Assembly (NCBI GenBank): GCA_014904845.1
Contig: MU119326.1
Coordinates: forward strand, 67,018-131,017
DNA: 64,000 nucleotides
DNA from: Acephala macrosclerotiorum
Lineage: Eukaryota > Ascomycota > Leotiomycetes > Helotiales > Mollisiaceae
Reading direction: 5' to 3'
The translations under genes and the position numbers were made by a program. Positions 33,501-44,102 of this stretch are shown here, piece by piece. The notes under the pieces are model-generated. The model searched no databases. It was given only the letters and a program-made list of their open reading frames with translations, and was not told where the DNA came from. The stretch's first letter is position 1. Each line of letters opens with the position of its first letter.

Positions 33501-33853
33501 GGTCACCATTATCGCTCGGATGGTATGAATCCCTCCTTTGGGGCTTCGTCTTCACATCCGAGATGCAAGTCGCGAAAGGTACAGTTGGAGTCTGGAACGG
33601 AACAACTATCAAACTCTTCCGAGTCGAGACTGTTGCCCCTACCGGCCCATCTCTCAGCAGTCCACGCGGCGCCGTAGATGCAGTTGGCAGTAACATCGTA
33701 TCTCGAATCGGGAATTTGAATCTTAGAGGTGTGGGTGGTGGTGCGCCGCAAGAGGGTGGCGGTGGCGAGAGACCGGCTGAGCGACCAGTCTTGTCCAGGA
33801 CAGGAACGGGCAATGGGGAGAGCCATGGATTAATTAGGAGCGCGATTGTATGA
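30586..33853 (+). CDS. hid1: Hid1-family protein (901 aa)
   Basis: Nine exons: 30586-30681, 30741-31036, 31090-31507, 31558-31711, 31762-32207, 32255-32498, 32704-32754, 32805-33164 and 33213-33853. All phases agree, giving one frame. The start MGASDSKLVFKKGIFRL is highly typical of Hid1/dymeclin-like proteins, including a potential N-myristoylation glycine. Helical repeats run to about residue 550. An acidic, Ser-rich linker follows (GDDEDEDDDDG), then the conserved end WLPELPLHTILTLIDQL and FEWSPLSLGWYESLLWGF. Hid1 proteins act at the Golgi/trans-Golgi network in secretory and vacuolar sorting; fission-yeast relatives anchor a deubiquitinase at the Golgi. A Gly-rich tail closes the protein. 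The 205-bp intron before exon 7 is unusually long for this window. Confidence 0.9.
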
Positions 33854-34562
33854 TTGCTCGAGAGCGTTGAAGTAATAGATGCATTAGGGGTTGAGCATAG
33901 GAGAGGAAGCTTTGGTCTTTGGGATGGCGAATAGCGATGGCGTTCTGGCACCTGCTGTGCAATGAGCAATACGGATAGGATATTTTGCGAATGCATGCGA
34001 ATGGTATACCTCAGCTATATGGCTTCTCAACCTGCGTAAGCAAATTCAGTTTGTTCCTCTCCCTTTACGCTTCATACCCCGCTAATCACATCGGAGCTCT
34101 TCCCGAACCCAAATCACCAAGTGGTGAGATACCAGGCAACATCCCTCCTCATTCGGTCTAAACTTGCTAACTTACTCCTCGCTTTCAACCGTTTCAACTC
34201 TCCTCCGAGATTCCCCAACCCGAACCATGGAACAACGCTGCAACGGCGTCACATCCCATCCTCTCTCGCCATCTTACATCCAATCAGTCCCATTAAACTC
34301 AAGGAGGTCACTGTGGCGGTGCACCGCGGATCCATGCAAGCGTCGCGTCGTCCCTGCAGGTTTCCCCACAGAGGAAGTGATCTCCGACACTTTGCGCCAC
34401 AGCTGAGCGGGGTCAAGCCACTTTTAATGTCAGGGTTGCTGTTATGGACATCGTGGAACTTTTTTCTCATGTCTGTCGCAGAGCTCATTTATCTTCATGT
34501 TTCATTTATAAGCTTGATATAAAGGTTCTGAACGGGGTTTTTAAGTTAGAAAGAGAGGGAAG
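33854..34562. other. intergenic, no gene seen
   Basis: About 700 bases between Hid1 and the epoxide-hydrolase-like gene. A 133-codon frame (34121-34522) has no recognisable motif and overlaps two others; treated as chance. Confidence 0.4.
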
Positions 34563-36285
34563 ATGGAGAACAGTATAGCAGCGCTCAACGCGAGTGAGGA
34601 GATTAGACCATATAGGGTGCACGTGAGTTGCGCATACTGGTGATCGAGAGAATAGAATGAGGCTGACGAGATGAATAGGTGTCGAGTAAATACCTCGAGC
34701 TTACGAAGAAGAAGCTGGAGTTGACGAGGCTGCCGCATGAATTGCTTCTCCCTAAGGCGAGGGAGTGGGAGTTCGGGACTCCGAAGGGGGTTGTTGAGCC
34801 GTTGATTGATTTCTGGTAAGTATTGTCTCTTCCCTTTTGCTCATTTCCGCTCTCCGAATTGTGTTTTACTTCTGCGTGCGCTATGAGCTGTCGGGGTGTA
34901 GTGTGAAAACCCCAAGGCCGTACTAACATCGAGATCTTGACAGGTTGGAGCAATACAACTGGCGAGATCGAGAGGAGCATCTCAACCTGACACTCCCTCA
35001 GTTCAGGACCGCGATTTCACTGCCTCCTCCCACGACCACGATACCGTTTACCCCGTCCCTCGAACCGCCAGAACAGACACCAACGCCTCCACTCCGAATT
35101 CACTTCATCCATCTCCGCTCCCCTCGCTCTTCCGCCGTTCCAATCCTCCTCCTCCCACCCTTTCCACTCACTAACCTCTCCCTCTCCAGCTCACCTCTTT
35201 TCAAACCCCTCACTCATCCAGAAGGCCCATCTAGCAGGCAGGCTTTTCATGTCGTTTGTCCTAGTATTCCTGGTTTGGGGTTTAGCGATGCTTTTATTTC
35301 CACCTCCTCTTTGGTTCTTGAACAGACTGCGCAGTTGTTTAATGAGCTAATGCTAAGGTTAGGGTATAGGCAGTATTTGTGTTCGTCGACTGGGTCGGGG
35401 AGAGAAAGTCCTGCGGGTATTAATTACCATCTAGCGAGGTTGATGGGTGAGCGGAACGCGGAGAACTGCTTAGGAATCCACGTGGTGGAACCTTGTGTTG
35501 AGGCGCCGAGGGTTGGGAAGGAGACGCTGTCGTGGGTGAAGTTCAACGTCGCGAAGTTCTTCCATGCTAATATCTGGGGATACAAGGCGGAAGACTGGGA
35601 AGCGCTGAAAGCTTCTGAAGCTACTGCTCGGAACTCAAGGGCCAGCGAGAGCGGCGACCGACGACCTCTACTCAGAGGTAGTCGGAGAAGTGCAGGATAT
35701 GGAGCAGCAACCCATCTCGGACTCCGCGAACCAAACACCATGTCTTACGCCCTCACCGACTCTCCCGTGGGAATTCTTTCACTCATCCTCTCCTCGCTCC
35801 ACAAGAAGAGTCCGGAACACAAATTGACAGAAACGCAAGTCATCGACATCACGCAGCTTGCATGGCTTCCTGGCCCAGAAGCTGGGATGAGATTCTTGTC
35901 TTCTGCTGTTCAAGGCCTCGAAAGCAACCACGAAAGTGAAGATAGACGACGAAGCAAGAGCAGAACCGCAGTAACAGTCTTCAATGATTCAGAAACTGGA
36001 TACACACCACCAGCCTGGCTTTCCACCACTCACGAAATCATCTTCACCCAACGCGTCCCCGGCAAAGCAGGACTTACGATCTGGGAACGAAGTGATGTCC
36101 TTCTCTCCGGCATTCGCGGACTCGCTCGCTCTCTCGATGCTATGTCCTTGCTTCCTCGACCTTTGGAGCAAGTCGTTGTTACGGTTGCTGGGGTGGATGA
36201 AGAGGAGGATGAGGAGGAGGGAGATGGGCTACAGCTTGATGTCGAGAGTCCGGATACGGATCATACGATTGTTGCTGCGAGATGA
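34563..36285 (+). CDS. Epoxide hydrolase-like alpha/beta hydrolase, catalytic Asp absent (512 aa)
   Basis: Three exons: 34563-34622, 34679-34815 and 34944-36285. Residues 15-90 match the epoxide hydrolase N-terminal region (PYRVHVSSKYLELTKKKLEL, then WEFGTPKGVVEPLIDFWLEQYNWRDRE). An alpha/beta-hydrolase core follows (HVVCPSIPGLGFSDAF, then LGYRQYLCSSTGSGRESPAG, then NCLGIHVVEPC). In active microsomal-type enzymes the nucleophile elbow reads GGDWG. Here it is STGSG and the nucleophilic aspartate is missing, so classical epoxide hydrolysis is unlikely. The C-terminus includes a long acidic stretch (EEEDEEEGDG). It may be a non-catalytic paralogue or use another chemistry. The frame itself is undamaged. 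Confidence 0.8.
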
Positions 36286-36822
36286 TATTTGGATGGCCAA
36301 TGAGGGGTCCGTAACGTGATATGATAGGGTTGCTTTGCTTTGAGATACCAAGGGATGCGATTTGGGTTGAGGGTGCTCTTAACGTATACGATGTCTTTAT
36401 CATAGGTGAATGAATAATGCTTATGATTGTGGCCATGCAAGTGAGCATGTGAAATTCGAAGATGGCTGGGGGGTGGGAATGAGGGGTCGCTTGACCGTGA
36501 CTTGGACCTCAAAAATTAGTCGAATGCAAACGATAAACACTATACGAACAGTTAAGATGGAAAGAGAGAGGGAGAGGTTAAGAAATATGCTCGAGGAAGG
36601 AGCGATGCACCTTGTCAGGTCCAGGTTCGGGACCAGAGACTTGGCGCCACCTACGTCAGTTCGCCCTGCATCATTACGAGAAGATCAGTTCCATTGCCTC
36701 TTCTCTTGCCAATACTGATTAAATTGTTGTTTGGTACCTTGTATGTCCAATGAAGTGCCAGTCAGTGAACGACTCTTCGGGGATTGAGAGCATCACTTCG
36801 GCACGTGCACAACTTAAGCGCT
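36286..36822. other. convergent intergenic stretch
   Basis: About 540 bases between the epoxide-hydrolase-like gene and BTB copy 6 (convergent). Only short chance frames are seen. Confidence 0.4.
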
Positions 36823-37799
36823 TCATTTCTTTCCCTTACCCTTCTTGGACTGAGAGGCTCCCCATCCAAAGTCAATCGCTGGTGGCGAACATGGTCGCGA
36901 ACACGGTCGTACAGGCGAACACGGTCGCGAATACGATAACGAACGCGAACACGGTCGCGAACACGATAACGAACGCCGTCGCAAACGCGGTGGCGGCGAA
37001 CACGGTACCTCCTCTAGAACCACCTCATCGAGTGAACGTCCGCGCATCATCTTCACAATGTCAAGGCCGAACTCTCCATGACTCTTCATAAGGTCCACAA
37101 ATTCCCCTCGATCGAGTAACTGATCAATGTTTTTATGAGCTGTTTTAATGACAACATTTCGAAGCTGGCGGTCCGAGTCGATGGTATTCTCCCACAGATG
37201 CTGGGCGGCTTCAGAGAAGGTAGAGTTGTTCCAATGTTGTGCAACGCACGTCTTGAATTTCTTCGTGGCCAGCACTCGGAGCCCGGGGATATCGTATTTG
37301 TCTCCAGCAATGTACATTTTAACGTTGAACATGAGCGGAAAGGCTTCGTCGTTATGGACCGGCAGCGAATGAACGGCAGAGAATCCGTTGTTATCGCACC
37401 AATCGCACAAGACGGGAGGGCTTGCCGCGGAGGCGACATGTGCGATGGCAGCATCATCATACTCATCCGTGTAGAGATATTTGACCATGGCCCGAATGAC
37501 TGGAAGCTCATCCACAGACAAGTCAATCTCACGCAAAGCTGCTTCCTGCAAGTTGTCAAAAGCTTGCCATAGCTATGAATGGGAATGACTTACTCTAAAC
37601 TTCCCATCAACGGCCTTTGAAAGAAAAGGACATCTAGTGCACACGATGGCACAATGGACTTTGATGATTTCTCCTCCGCATATCAATGTCAAATCTGCAT
37701 ACTTTTCGGTTTCTAGCAACCTGATATCAAGTCAATACCCCAAAACCGGATTACGGAGAGAATTTCCTACCTTTTGATCGAAGAGAGCATGTCTGCCAT
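36823..37799 (-). CDS. BTB/POZ domain protein, copy 6 (292 aa)
   Basis: Three exons on the minus strand: 37771-37799, 37594-37720 and 36823-37545. The N-terminus is MADMLSSIKRLLETEKYADLTLICGGE. The BTB continues VHCAIVCTRCPFLSKAVDGKFR and MVKYLYTDEY. A helical region follows with GDKYDIPGLRVLATKKFKT and HLWENTIDSDRQLRNVV. After about residue 235 comes a low-complexity tail of Cys-Ser-Arg-Pro repeats (RPCS units) and a basic end (SKKGKGKK), produced by a GC-rich minisatellite in the DNA. Intron positions match the plus-strand copies. It is closest to the dead copy 7, some 2.5 kb away on the same strand. Role unknown; the tail could be disordered or bind metal, which is inference. Confidence 0.87.
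36884..37012. repeat. coding minisatellite (gcgaacacggtc-type units)
   Basis: Imperfect repeats of GCGAACACGGTC and GATAACGAACGC arranged in a roughly 36-base higher-order unit. On the minus strand they encode the Arg-Pro-Cys-Ser and Ser-Tyr-Ser runs of BTB copy 6. Such arrays change length by slippage or unequal exchange. Confidence 0.75.
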
Positions 37800-39365
37800 G
37801 ATTCTAGATCAAAAGCTGGTTGATTCTGATGTTGCCTTGGGCAAAAGGAGCAAGAGGCATCTGATATACGCGTGAAGAACCTAAAAACTTGAGATGGAAG
37901 GCGCCGGAGTTCCAAAGAAACGAGGCTGCATGCAAACCGATTTTCTGGTCTCATCTCAAGCCCACTACGGTAAGCTGCATCGACCTTTCGTGCCTCGACA
38001 CAAACAATGTTGGGCACCAAAGCATTCTAGGATTCACCATTGCATCTCATAGGGCTCGCGATGGGATTCTGCATCATGTGTGACAAGTTTAGCGTGCGCA
38101 TGAGTAATGAGACGGCGGCTCGAGCGCCGAATTTAACGTTGAGTTTGTATATACAAAGGCTAGATTTTAAAGTAATGAATTATGGTCCGAGCTTTCCTCG
38201 CCAAAAGTCGGGGATTTCAAAATAAAAATACTTGAATCAAGCTTATTATATTTTATTATATTCAAAATAAAGATTGTCGCGTTAGTGACTGCAGAGACGT
38301 AGGAGATTTGACGTAGGAGACGATGTTTTGGTGTTCTATCGAAGCGGAAGAACTATTGAGCTGGCCTAATGCCTGAGGCTGCCGGCGATAGGATGACTGC
38401 TCACCATATGAACATGGGTCGATACTGCGACTAGATATCTCGACTACAAGTGGTCGGAACAATAATCCGTCTTGTAGAAAGTTGGAAGTTAATAGGATCT
38501 ATCATGTAATAAAGCTGCAGCCAGTTTACTAATAATTTTCGTGGTTTCATTCTCGTTTTAATAGAATCGCGATTTTGAAGTTCTTGTGGCGCTAGCAGAA
38601 CCAAGCTGCTGCCAACTACAACACGAGCCAGCACCGAATCAGGTAAGGCACCCGCAGCCCAGTTACCCTCGAACGAAGCAATAGAAATACAGAGGAGCTT
38701 CAAAAACGGTGAAAATATCACCATATGAATAATAAACCATAAAAAAAAAAAATTTCTTTATATTCCGCCTTGGGCCCTTGTACGAGAAACAAGCCTCTAA
38801 TTCTTCTTAGCATATGGGAGGGATAATACCTCAAAATCAGATGTAAGTTATCGTATGACATATGTAATGGTCTCGTGACACTGACTTTGATAGGCCTTTT
38901 TGGTGGACTTTGAAGTTGAAAGGTGTTTTGGGATAGAAAAGACGCAAACATGCAGAAAGTGCGAAGGGGTTTGTCAGTTCCAAGTTAGAATTTAAATGTT
39001 TGCGCCATTTACGTCAGTTCACCTCGTCAAAGCAGCTCCATGAATACAGACAGTGACAATGCTTTTTTATGCTTGCGGTTTCTCGATATGTCCATGCTTC
39101 CAAGCTCGAAAGTGGGGATTGAGAAACTTCATAATACGAAAATTTGTCGCGGATGCTCAAAAATATCCAAAGACTCTTAGGTTCAATTGACTACCAGGCA
39201 CCTTCGGTATACCACCTTAGCCACCTACGAAGTAGTCCGAGTATCCATCGCTAATAATCATCATACTTCTCTCCATGGTCTCCATACCGATATCCATCAT
39301 ACTGCGTCATTTCATCAAAAATTCCCTGCTGCGAATGATTGGTGAGCATATGTGCCTTTTTAGCG
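37800..39365. other. 1.6 kb between two BTB copies, no gene seen
   Basis: Contains several minus-strand frames of 66-97 codons without domains. A short AT-rich palindromic-looking patch near 38.22-38.28 kb and a poly-A run near 38.75 kb are the only compositional features. The upstream region of BTB copy 6 lies at the left end. Confidence 0.4.
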
Positions 39366-40184
39366 TTATTCACGACCGACGTCTCTGCCCAATATTGCCT
39401 TGCTTCTGAAAACTCCTTCACTTGCTACTCCAAGTGGACGGCCATATATCACCCTCACGACGTCATAAGCGAAGTCCCCGTGGTTCTTCATGACATCTCC
39501 AAACTCGCCTCGATCCAGGAGCTCCTTGATATGCTTGTATGCAGCTTGAACGACGACAGTTCGAAGCTCTCGATCTGACTCAACGGTGTTTTCCAAAGGT
39601 GCGCGGCAGATTCTGAAAACTGGGCACTATTCTAATGTTTCGTAACACATGCCTAGTATTTCTTCGTTGCCAAGGTTCTGAGTCCTGAGATGTCAAGCTT
39701 GTCCCCGCAGACATACATCTTGACGTTGAATAGCAGAGCGTAAGCATTGTCGATGTTGGATGAAGATAAAGGGGCCCCGATCATAGAGCTCGTGGCTCCC
39801 GTCGAATCGCTCCTCACCAGAGCAGTGTCTGGATAGTCGTCGGTATAAAGATACTTGATCATAGCTTCAATGACGGACAGCTCGTCTGCAGATAGGTCAA
39901 TTTCGCCCAGCGTTGCTTCCTTCAAAGTTGTAAGCAGTTGCATCATGGCCTTCAGACTGTTGTAGCATTACCTTGAAATCTCCATCGATAGCTTTTGATA
40001 AGAACGCACTTCTGGTGCAGACGATCGCACGATAGACTTTGAAGCCCTTCCCTTTACATTTCAAAGTCAGGTCTGAATATTTCTTGCTGTCGAGAAGACT
40101 GCTTGCAGGTCAGTGGTCTAGAACTGGCTTGTTTCATTTGGAATGGAAGACTTACTCTTTGATCGAGGAGAGCGTGTCCGCCAT
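39366..40184 (-). pseudogene. BTB/POZ family gene, copy 7 (broken)
   Basis: Minus strand. It begins MADTLSSIKE at 40184 and, after an intron, continues KKYSDLTLKCKGK, VYRAIVCTRSAFLSKAIDGDFK and MIKYLYTDDY. It then runs to LDISGLRTLATKKY, where TAG at 39653-39655 ends the frame. A second TAG follows at 39632-39634 at the position of a Trp codon in copy 6 (TGG-to-TAG). A missing base near 39597-39600 shifts the frame before ENTVESDRELRTVV. The rest, DRGEFGDVMKNHGDFAYDVVRV, is still readable to 39366. The RPCS tail of copy 6 is absent. This is clearly a recent dead duplicate of copy 6. Confidence 0.85.
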
Positions 40185-40821
40185 GTTTGAATCTGAGCCG
40201 GCTGGTACCTCAGTAGAGCTCGATTGACTCTGTCCCATGCGTAGGGATAGCTCTGGAGATGGAAAAGGAGAAAGTCCAAAACAGTAAGGGGCCTTTCGGG
40301 CTGCGTACAAACGGGTACTCTCGTCTCATCTCATGCCTTCAGCGGGAGGCTGCATCGCCTTCCAATTCTTTGATCCGGAATCAGGCACCAACGCATTTGA
40401 TCTCTTGTCCCGCATTCGACCATCATATCTCACATAGCAGAGAGCGCCGCATCATGTGGGCCAGCTTATTGATGCAAGGAATGCGTGCTCGCTGCTGTAA
40501 TGAGAGATAGTTGTTTCCTCCCGCACACAGCGGGATTCGTTGCATGTATATTGAAGGTCCCAATTTTCGCCTCAAGTTGCCTAGATCAGGTGAAATTTTT
40601 GTCTTCATTTGCCCCTCGAGGGCTTTGTTGCGTTTCGGCTTCTTGCCGAATTCGCCCAACTAGTTTGCTCTTTTCGTGTCTGCCGCGAACCAGACTCGAA
40701 AGATTGATTTCCTTGCTGTCCCAATGGCTTACAATAGCCTCTTTCCTCGCCACACCTCCAAGAATCAAAAGTTCCGATACAAATAGATCCCAAGGTTGAG
40801 TACGTGGCTTGATGAGAGACC
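40185..40821. other. intergenic, no gene seen
   Basis: About 640 bases. A 104-codon plus-strand frame (40485-40799) and overlapping minus-strand frames have no domains. Confidence 0.4.
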
Positions 40822-43606
40822 TTAGACGAATGATGAAAGAACGGTTGTTCCAACACCGATTACTTTCGAAAGCATTCCAGACTCGTCTTTCTGACCTTGT
40901 TCTTCCGGTTCAGCGGCTTTCTTTTCAAATGCCTCTCTCTCTTTCTCAATCTCTTCGCAGAGAACGTCGTGTGGCTCATCAATTTCGCAGCAGTCAATGA
41001 ACATCTCGATACCACCCCCTTCCGTTGATTGAAAGATTCCAGGAGCTCGTCGCTTCGCGATTGAGACGTGGCCTGGTTGATAGTCATCGAGTTCGATACC
41101 GTGTGCTGGGAGTTGGTAGACTTCGCAATGAGATCTTGGAACATTGAGGAATGTGAAATCTCGTGTGAGGTCTTCGACTTCTCGTACACGTCTGTACTTA
41201 GCCAGCCTGCTCCTGCTCCATTCATCGACGGCGAGGCAAACTTTCCCAGAACAAGGATCTACCGACATAGATACAGCAGTTCCATTTAGGCTACCAACAA
41301 ATCCAGTAGTTTTATCGTACAAGTGTGCATTAGACTCCCAAACATCGTTGCCAATGACAGAAAAAGGATGGTATCCAGCTTTTTCCAACCCAAGTTTCCA
41401 GATATCCAACACCCTCCACCTAGCTGCGCAACTAGTCAAAAGTCCGAATTCAAATGCGAGTGTTGGTATCTTTTTATCAAACCGCAACATTTCGGCAATG
41501 CACCTAGCTGATTCGTCTTTCGCTGGATTGAAGAATGGATCTCTGGTGTACGGACTTGCTCGTACGAAGACGCCGAGAATGGATTCGTAGAGTAGACGAA
41601 GACATACTTCCTCCTTATAAAGATCTCCAGCGAGCCATAGTTTGTCGGCAATTGCTGTTTCCATTAAGTCGGAAGTGGTATCCCAATTACATTCTTCACT
41701 AGTGCTGCCTTCACTAAGGACGTAAGGGGTCGCCATCCACAATGTGTAAAGACTGACGAGACATTCTAAGACGCAGCTGTCTGTCGTAGATCCTCTTGCG
41801 ACGAGTCTTGGAAAATAACGCCAATAACGGGTTTCAGTCTCTTCAGAAAGACGAGTGAAATCGATGAAACCGTTCGAATCGTGACTGGCGAGTAAAGACG
41901 ACTTCGAGGCTCGAAAAATCGAAGAACCTAATGCTTCAAGTCTAAATGCGTAGGGGTCGTTCCAACGAATGTGACGCCACAGCATGTTTGACACAAAGAG
42001 GAAACTCGTGCTTAAGAAAGCGATCAGCTGTATGCCACGGAATTTCTTCGATAATAGTGGTTACTCACTTTCCTCGAAGGTCCATAACATCTGTCTCAAT
42101 TCCTTTCTCTACCAAGCACACGGCAATCTCAGTCAAGTCCAACTCTGCCCTACCAGCCAAAAGAAGTTTGCCATCTGCTTGTCTCGCGCGCACGAAGTGA
42201 TTTCGCAGAGTATTTATGCATCTGAGAAGGAGGTTGGACCCATCAGGAAACAAGCTCGATGTACGAACTTGCCCGCTCTCAATCAACCTTCTCACTCCCA
42301 AAAGATCGCCAGACTCCATGAGCGTAACAATTGGATGATCATCGGCGAGTATTGTCAACGGAACAAGCGAAAATTGGATCGAGGGAAAGTGAATTTCAGA
42401 AACAACATGACCAACGGTAAGGATAACACCTGTCCGGAGGAGCCATGGCGATGGAATCAAGGTAACCACCGTCTCGACGAACTCGGATTTCCGGAGGCTC
42501 TTGGAATTTCCACAGCTTTGCCAGCTTTTCACCATCGACGTGGTGATGCGTAGTCGACCGAACCAGAATTGTATGATTTTGGATTTTTGTTCTTGTCTCG
42601 AATATGTTACTGTTGAGGAGAGTTGTGACAAGCTCGTGACGCCAGTGCTTGATTCTCCGCTCGCAGTGCTGCATTGTGTGAATTGATGAGACATAGTGGT
42701 CGAGGATTTCGAACTTGATGTACGAGCTTCCAAATGTATCGCATGTTCTTTCATTGCAGCGTCTATGCGGTCCGAGACGACTTTCTCTAGTGCAGGTTGA
42801 AGTAAGGCGGCGATGTGACTGATGTCGCTGTTCCCAAGTAAGGATCGAATGGCATCGTTGATTTCCTTGCTTTGTTGCTCCGTTCGTATACTCGTGTTTT
42901 TGACCTCGGTGAGCAGTGTCGCGTAGGTGGTGTGGTTATTGCTCAATGACCGTGAAAGCTGCGAGATCTCAGTCGTCACATGATTTGTGACATGTGTTGG
43001 CAGATTCTGGAGCTCAGCCTCGACCCTGCTTGAAGCCTCACTTAATTTGGAAACTTCCACAGAATGTTCCAGAGTGAGTTTGGATATCGATTCTTGGATC
43101 GTCGTCTCAGCCTTTGAGCGCTGACAGTGCATAGCCCTGAGTATCTGAGTCAGCGATTTGGACCACTGGTTTGAGCTGACTTGGAAAAGCCTTTCTACAT
43201 ACTCGTTTTGGGCAGGTATCAACGCCAACTTAGCTCGTTCAAGCCTTTCTGTGTGCTTCTGGAATTTCTCACTGCGAAAGGCGACATTCAGTTGAGACCA
43301 GATCTTCCTTGCTTTCGACTGCGTTGTGGTCAACTTGCTTTTGGTCACAAGAGCATTCAGTTCCTCGACACAGGCATTACACTGTTCCAAGGCCGCTCTG
43401 ATCGAGGCATTCTCATATCCATGCCGACGGATATCATCGAGAATTGGGCTCAACACTTTGAGCTCTTCAGTCAATGATTGTACATCTGCTGGAGCATCTT
43501 GAATGGCGCCGAAAAAGTTGTACAAGTATGCAACGCCTTGTGCAACTTGACCAGCAAGGCCAACGAAAGCCACGACACTGGCACCGACGCCTAGTGCCTC
43601 TGCCAT
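40822..43606 (-). CDS. PigL_N/Helo-like N-terminal protein with ankyrin-like region (908 aa)
   Basis: Two exons on the minus strand: 42069-43606 and 40822-42010. I chose the internal ATG at 43606 (MAEALGVGASVVAFVGLAGQ) because this fungal N-terminal domain normally begins here; an in-frame upstream ATG at 43711 would add 35 residues. Residues 1-110 resemble the PigL_N/Helo-like domain found at the front of many fungal NLR-like and ankyrin proteins. Next come a coiled-coil-like helical region (to about 300), a linker, and one or two ankyrin-like units (HPIVTLMESGDLLGVRRLIESG; EIAVCLVEKGIETDVMDLRGN). The last 380 residues are of unknown fold. Relatives are associated with nonself recognition, but no NB-ARC or NACHT motif is visible here. 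Intact. Confidence 0.8.
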
Positions 43607-44102
43607 GACTGGAAGACCTCGTGAAATGCAAACGGCAATGAAGAACAATATTTTTGAGGTTTTTAGACTGGAGAAGCGTAGGTTTGCAGGATTAAAGCTG
43701 AAATGAAGCAAATGGACGGACGTTGTGCTCAGCCTCTAGGCTATGAGGCTTTCTATTGGGCATCTGACCCAGCATGCATCAGTGAACGTGGCCAAGTGCC
43801 AACCACGACCAGCCGTACGCCAAGGCAGACCTGAAGGCATTTTCAACGGCGAAGCTCTCCCAACTTCAGAGAGATGCATGGAACACTCATTACAGGTTTC
43901 TCTGCTCAAAGAGTGACGAAGACATGGGCGCCGTTAGAGGGTCGCAAAAGATGTTGAGGGATGAAGAGAACCTGGAACGTACACGTGAAGTTGTTTAATC
44001 TTGTGTTTTGATGGCCCGTGCATTTGAAGAGTATTCGCGCGTCATCGACTGTCAACACAACCGTGGAATTCCCCACTGCCTCAATCACAAAAAGACAACG
44101 AA
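43607..44102. other. intergenic, no gene seen
   Basis: About 500 bases upstream of the PigL_N gene; probably contains its promoter. No other feature seen. Confidence 0.4.

Noticed and set aside
36884..37012. CRISPR-like array
   Set aside because: The units are contiguous and imperfect, have no spacers and are coding; the genome is fungal.
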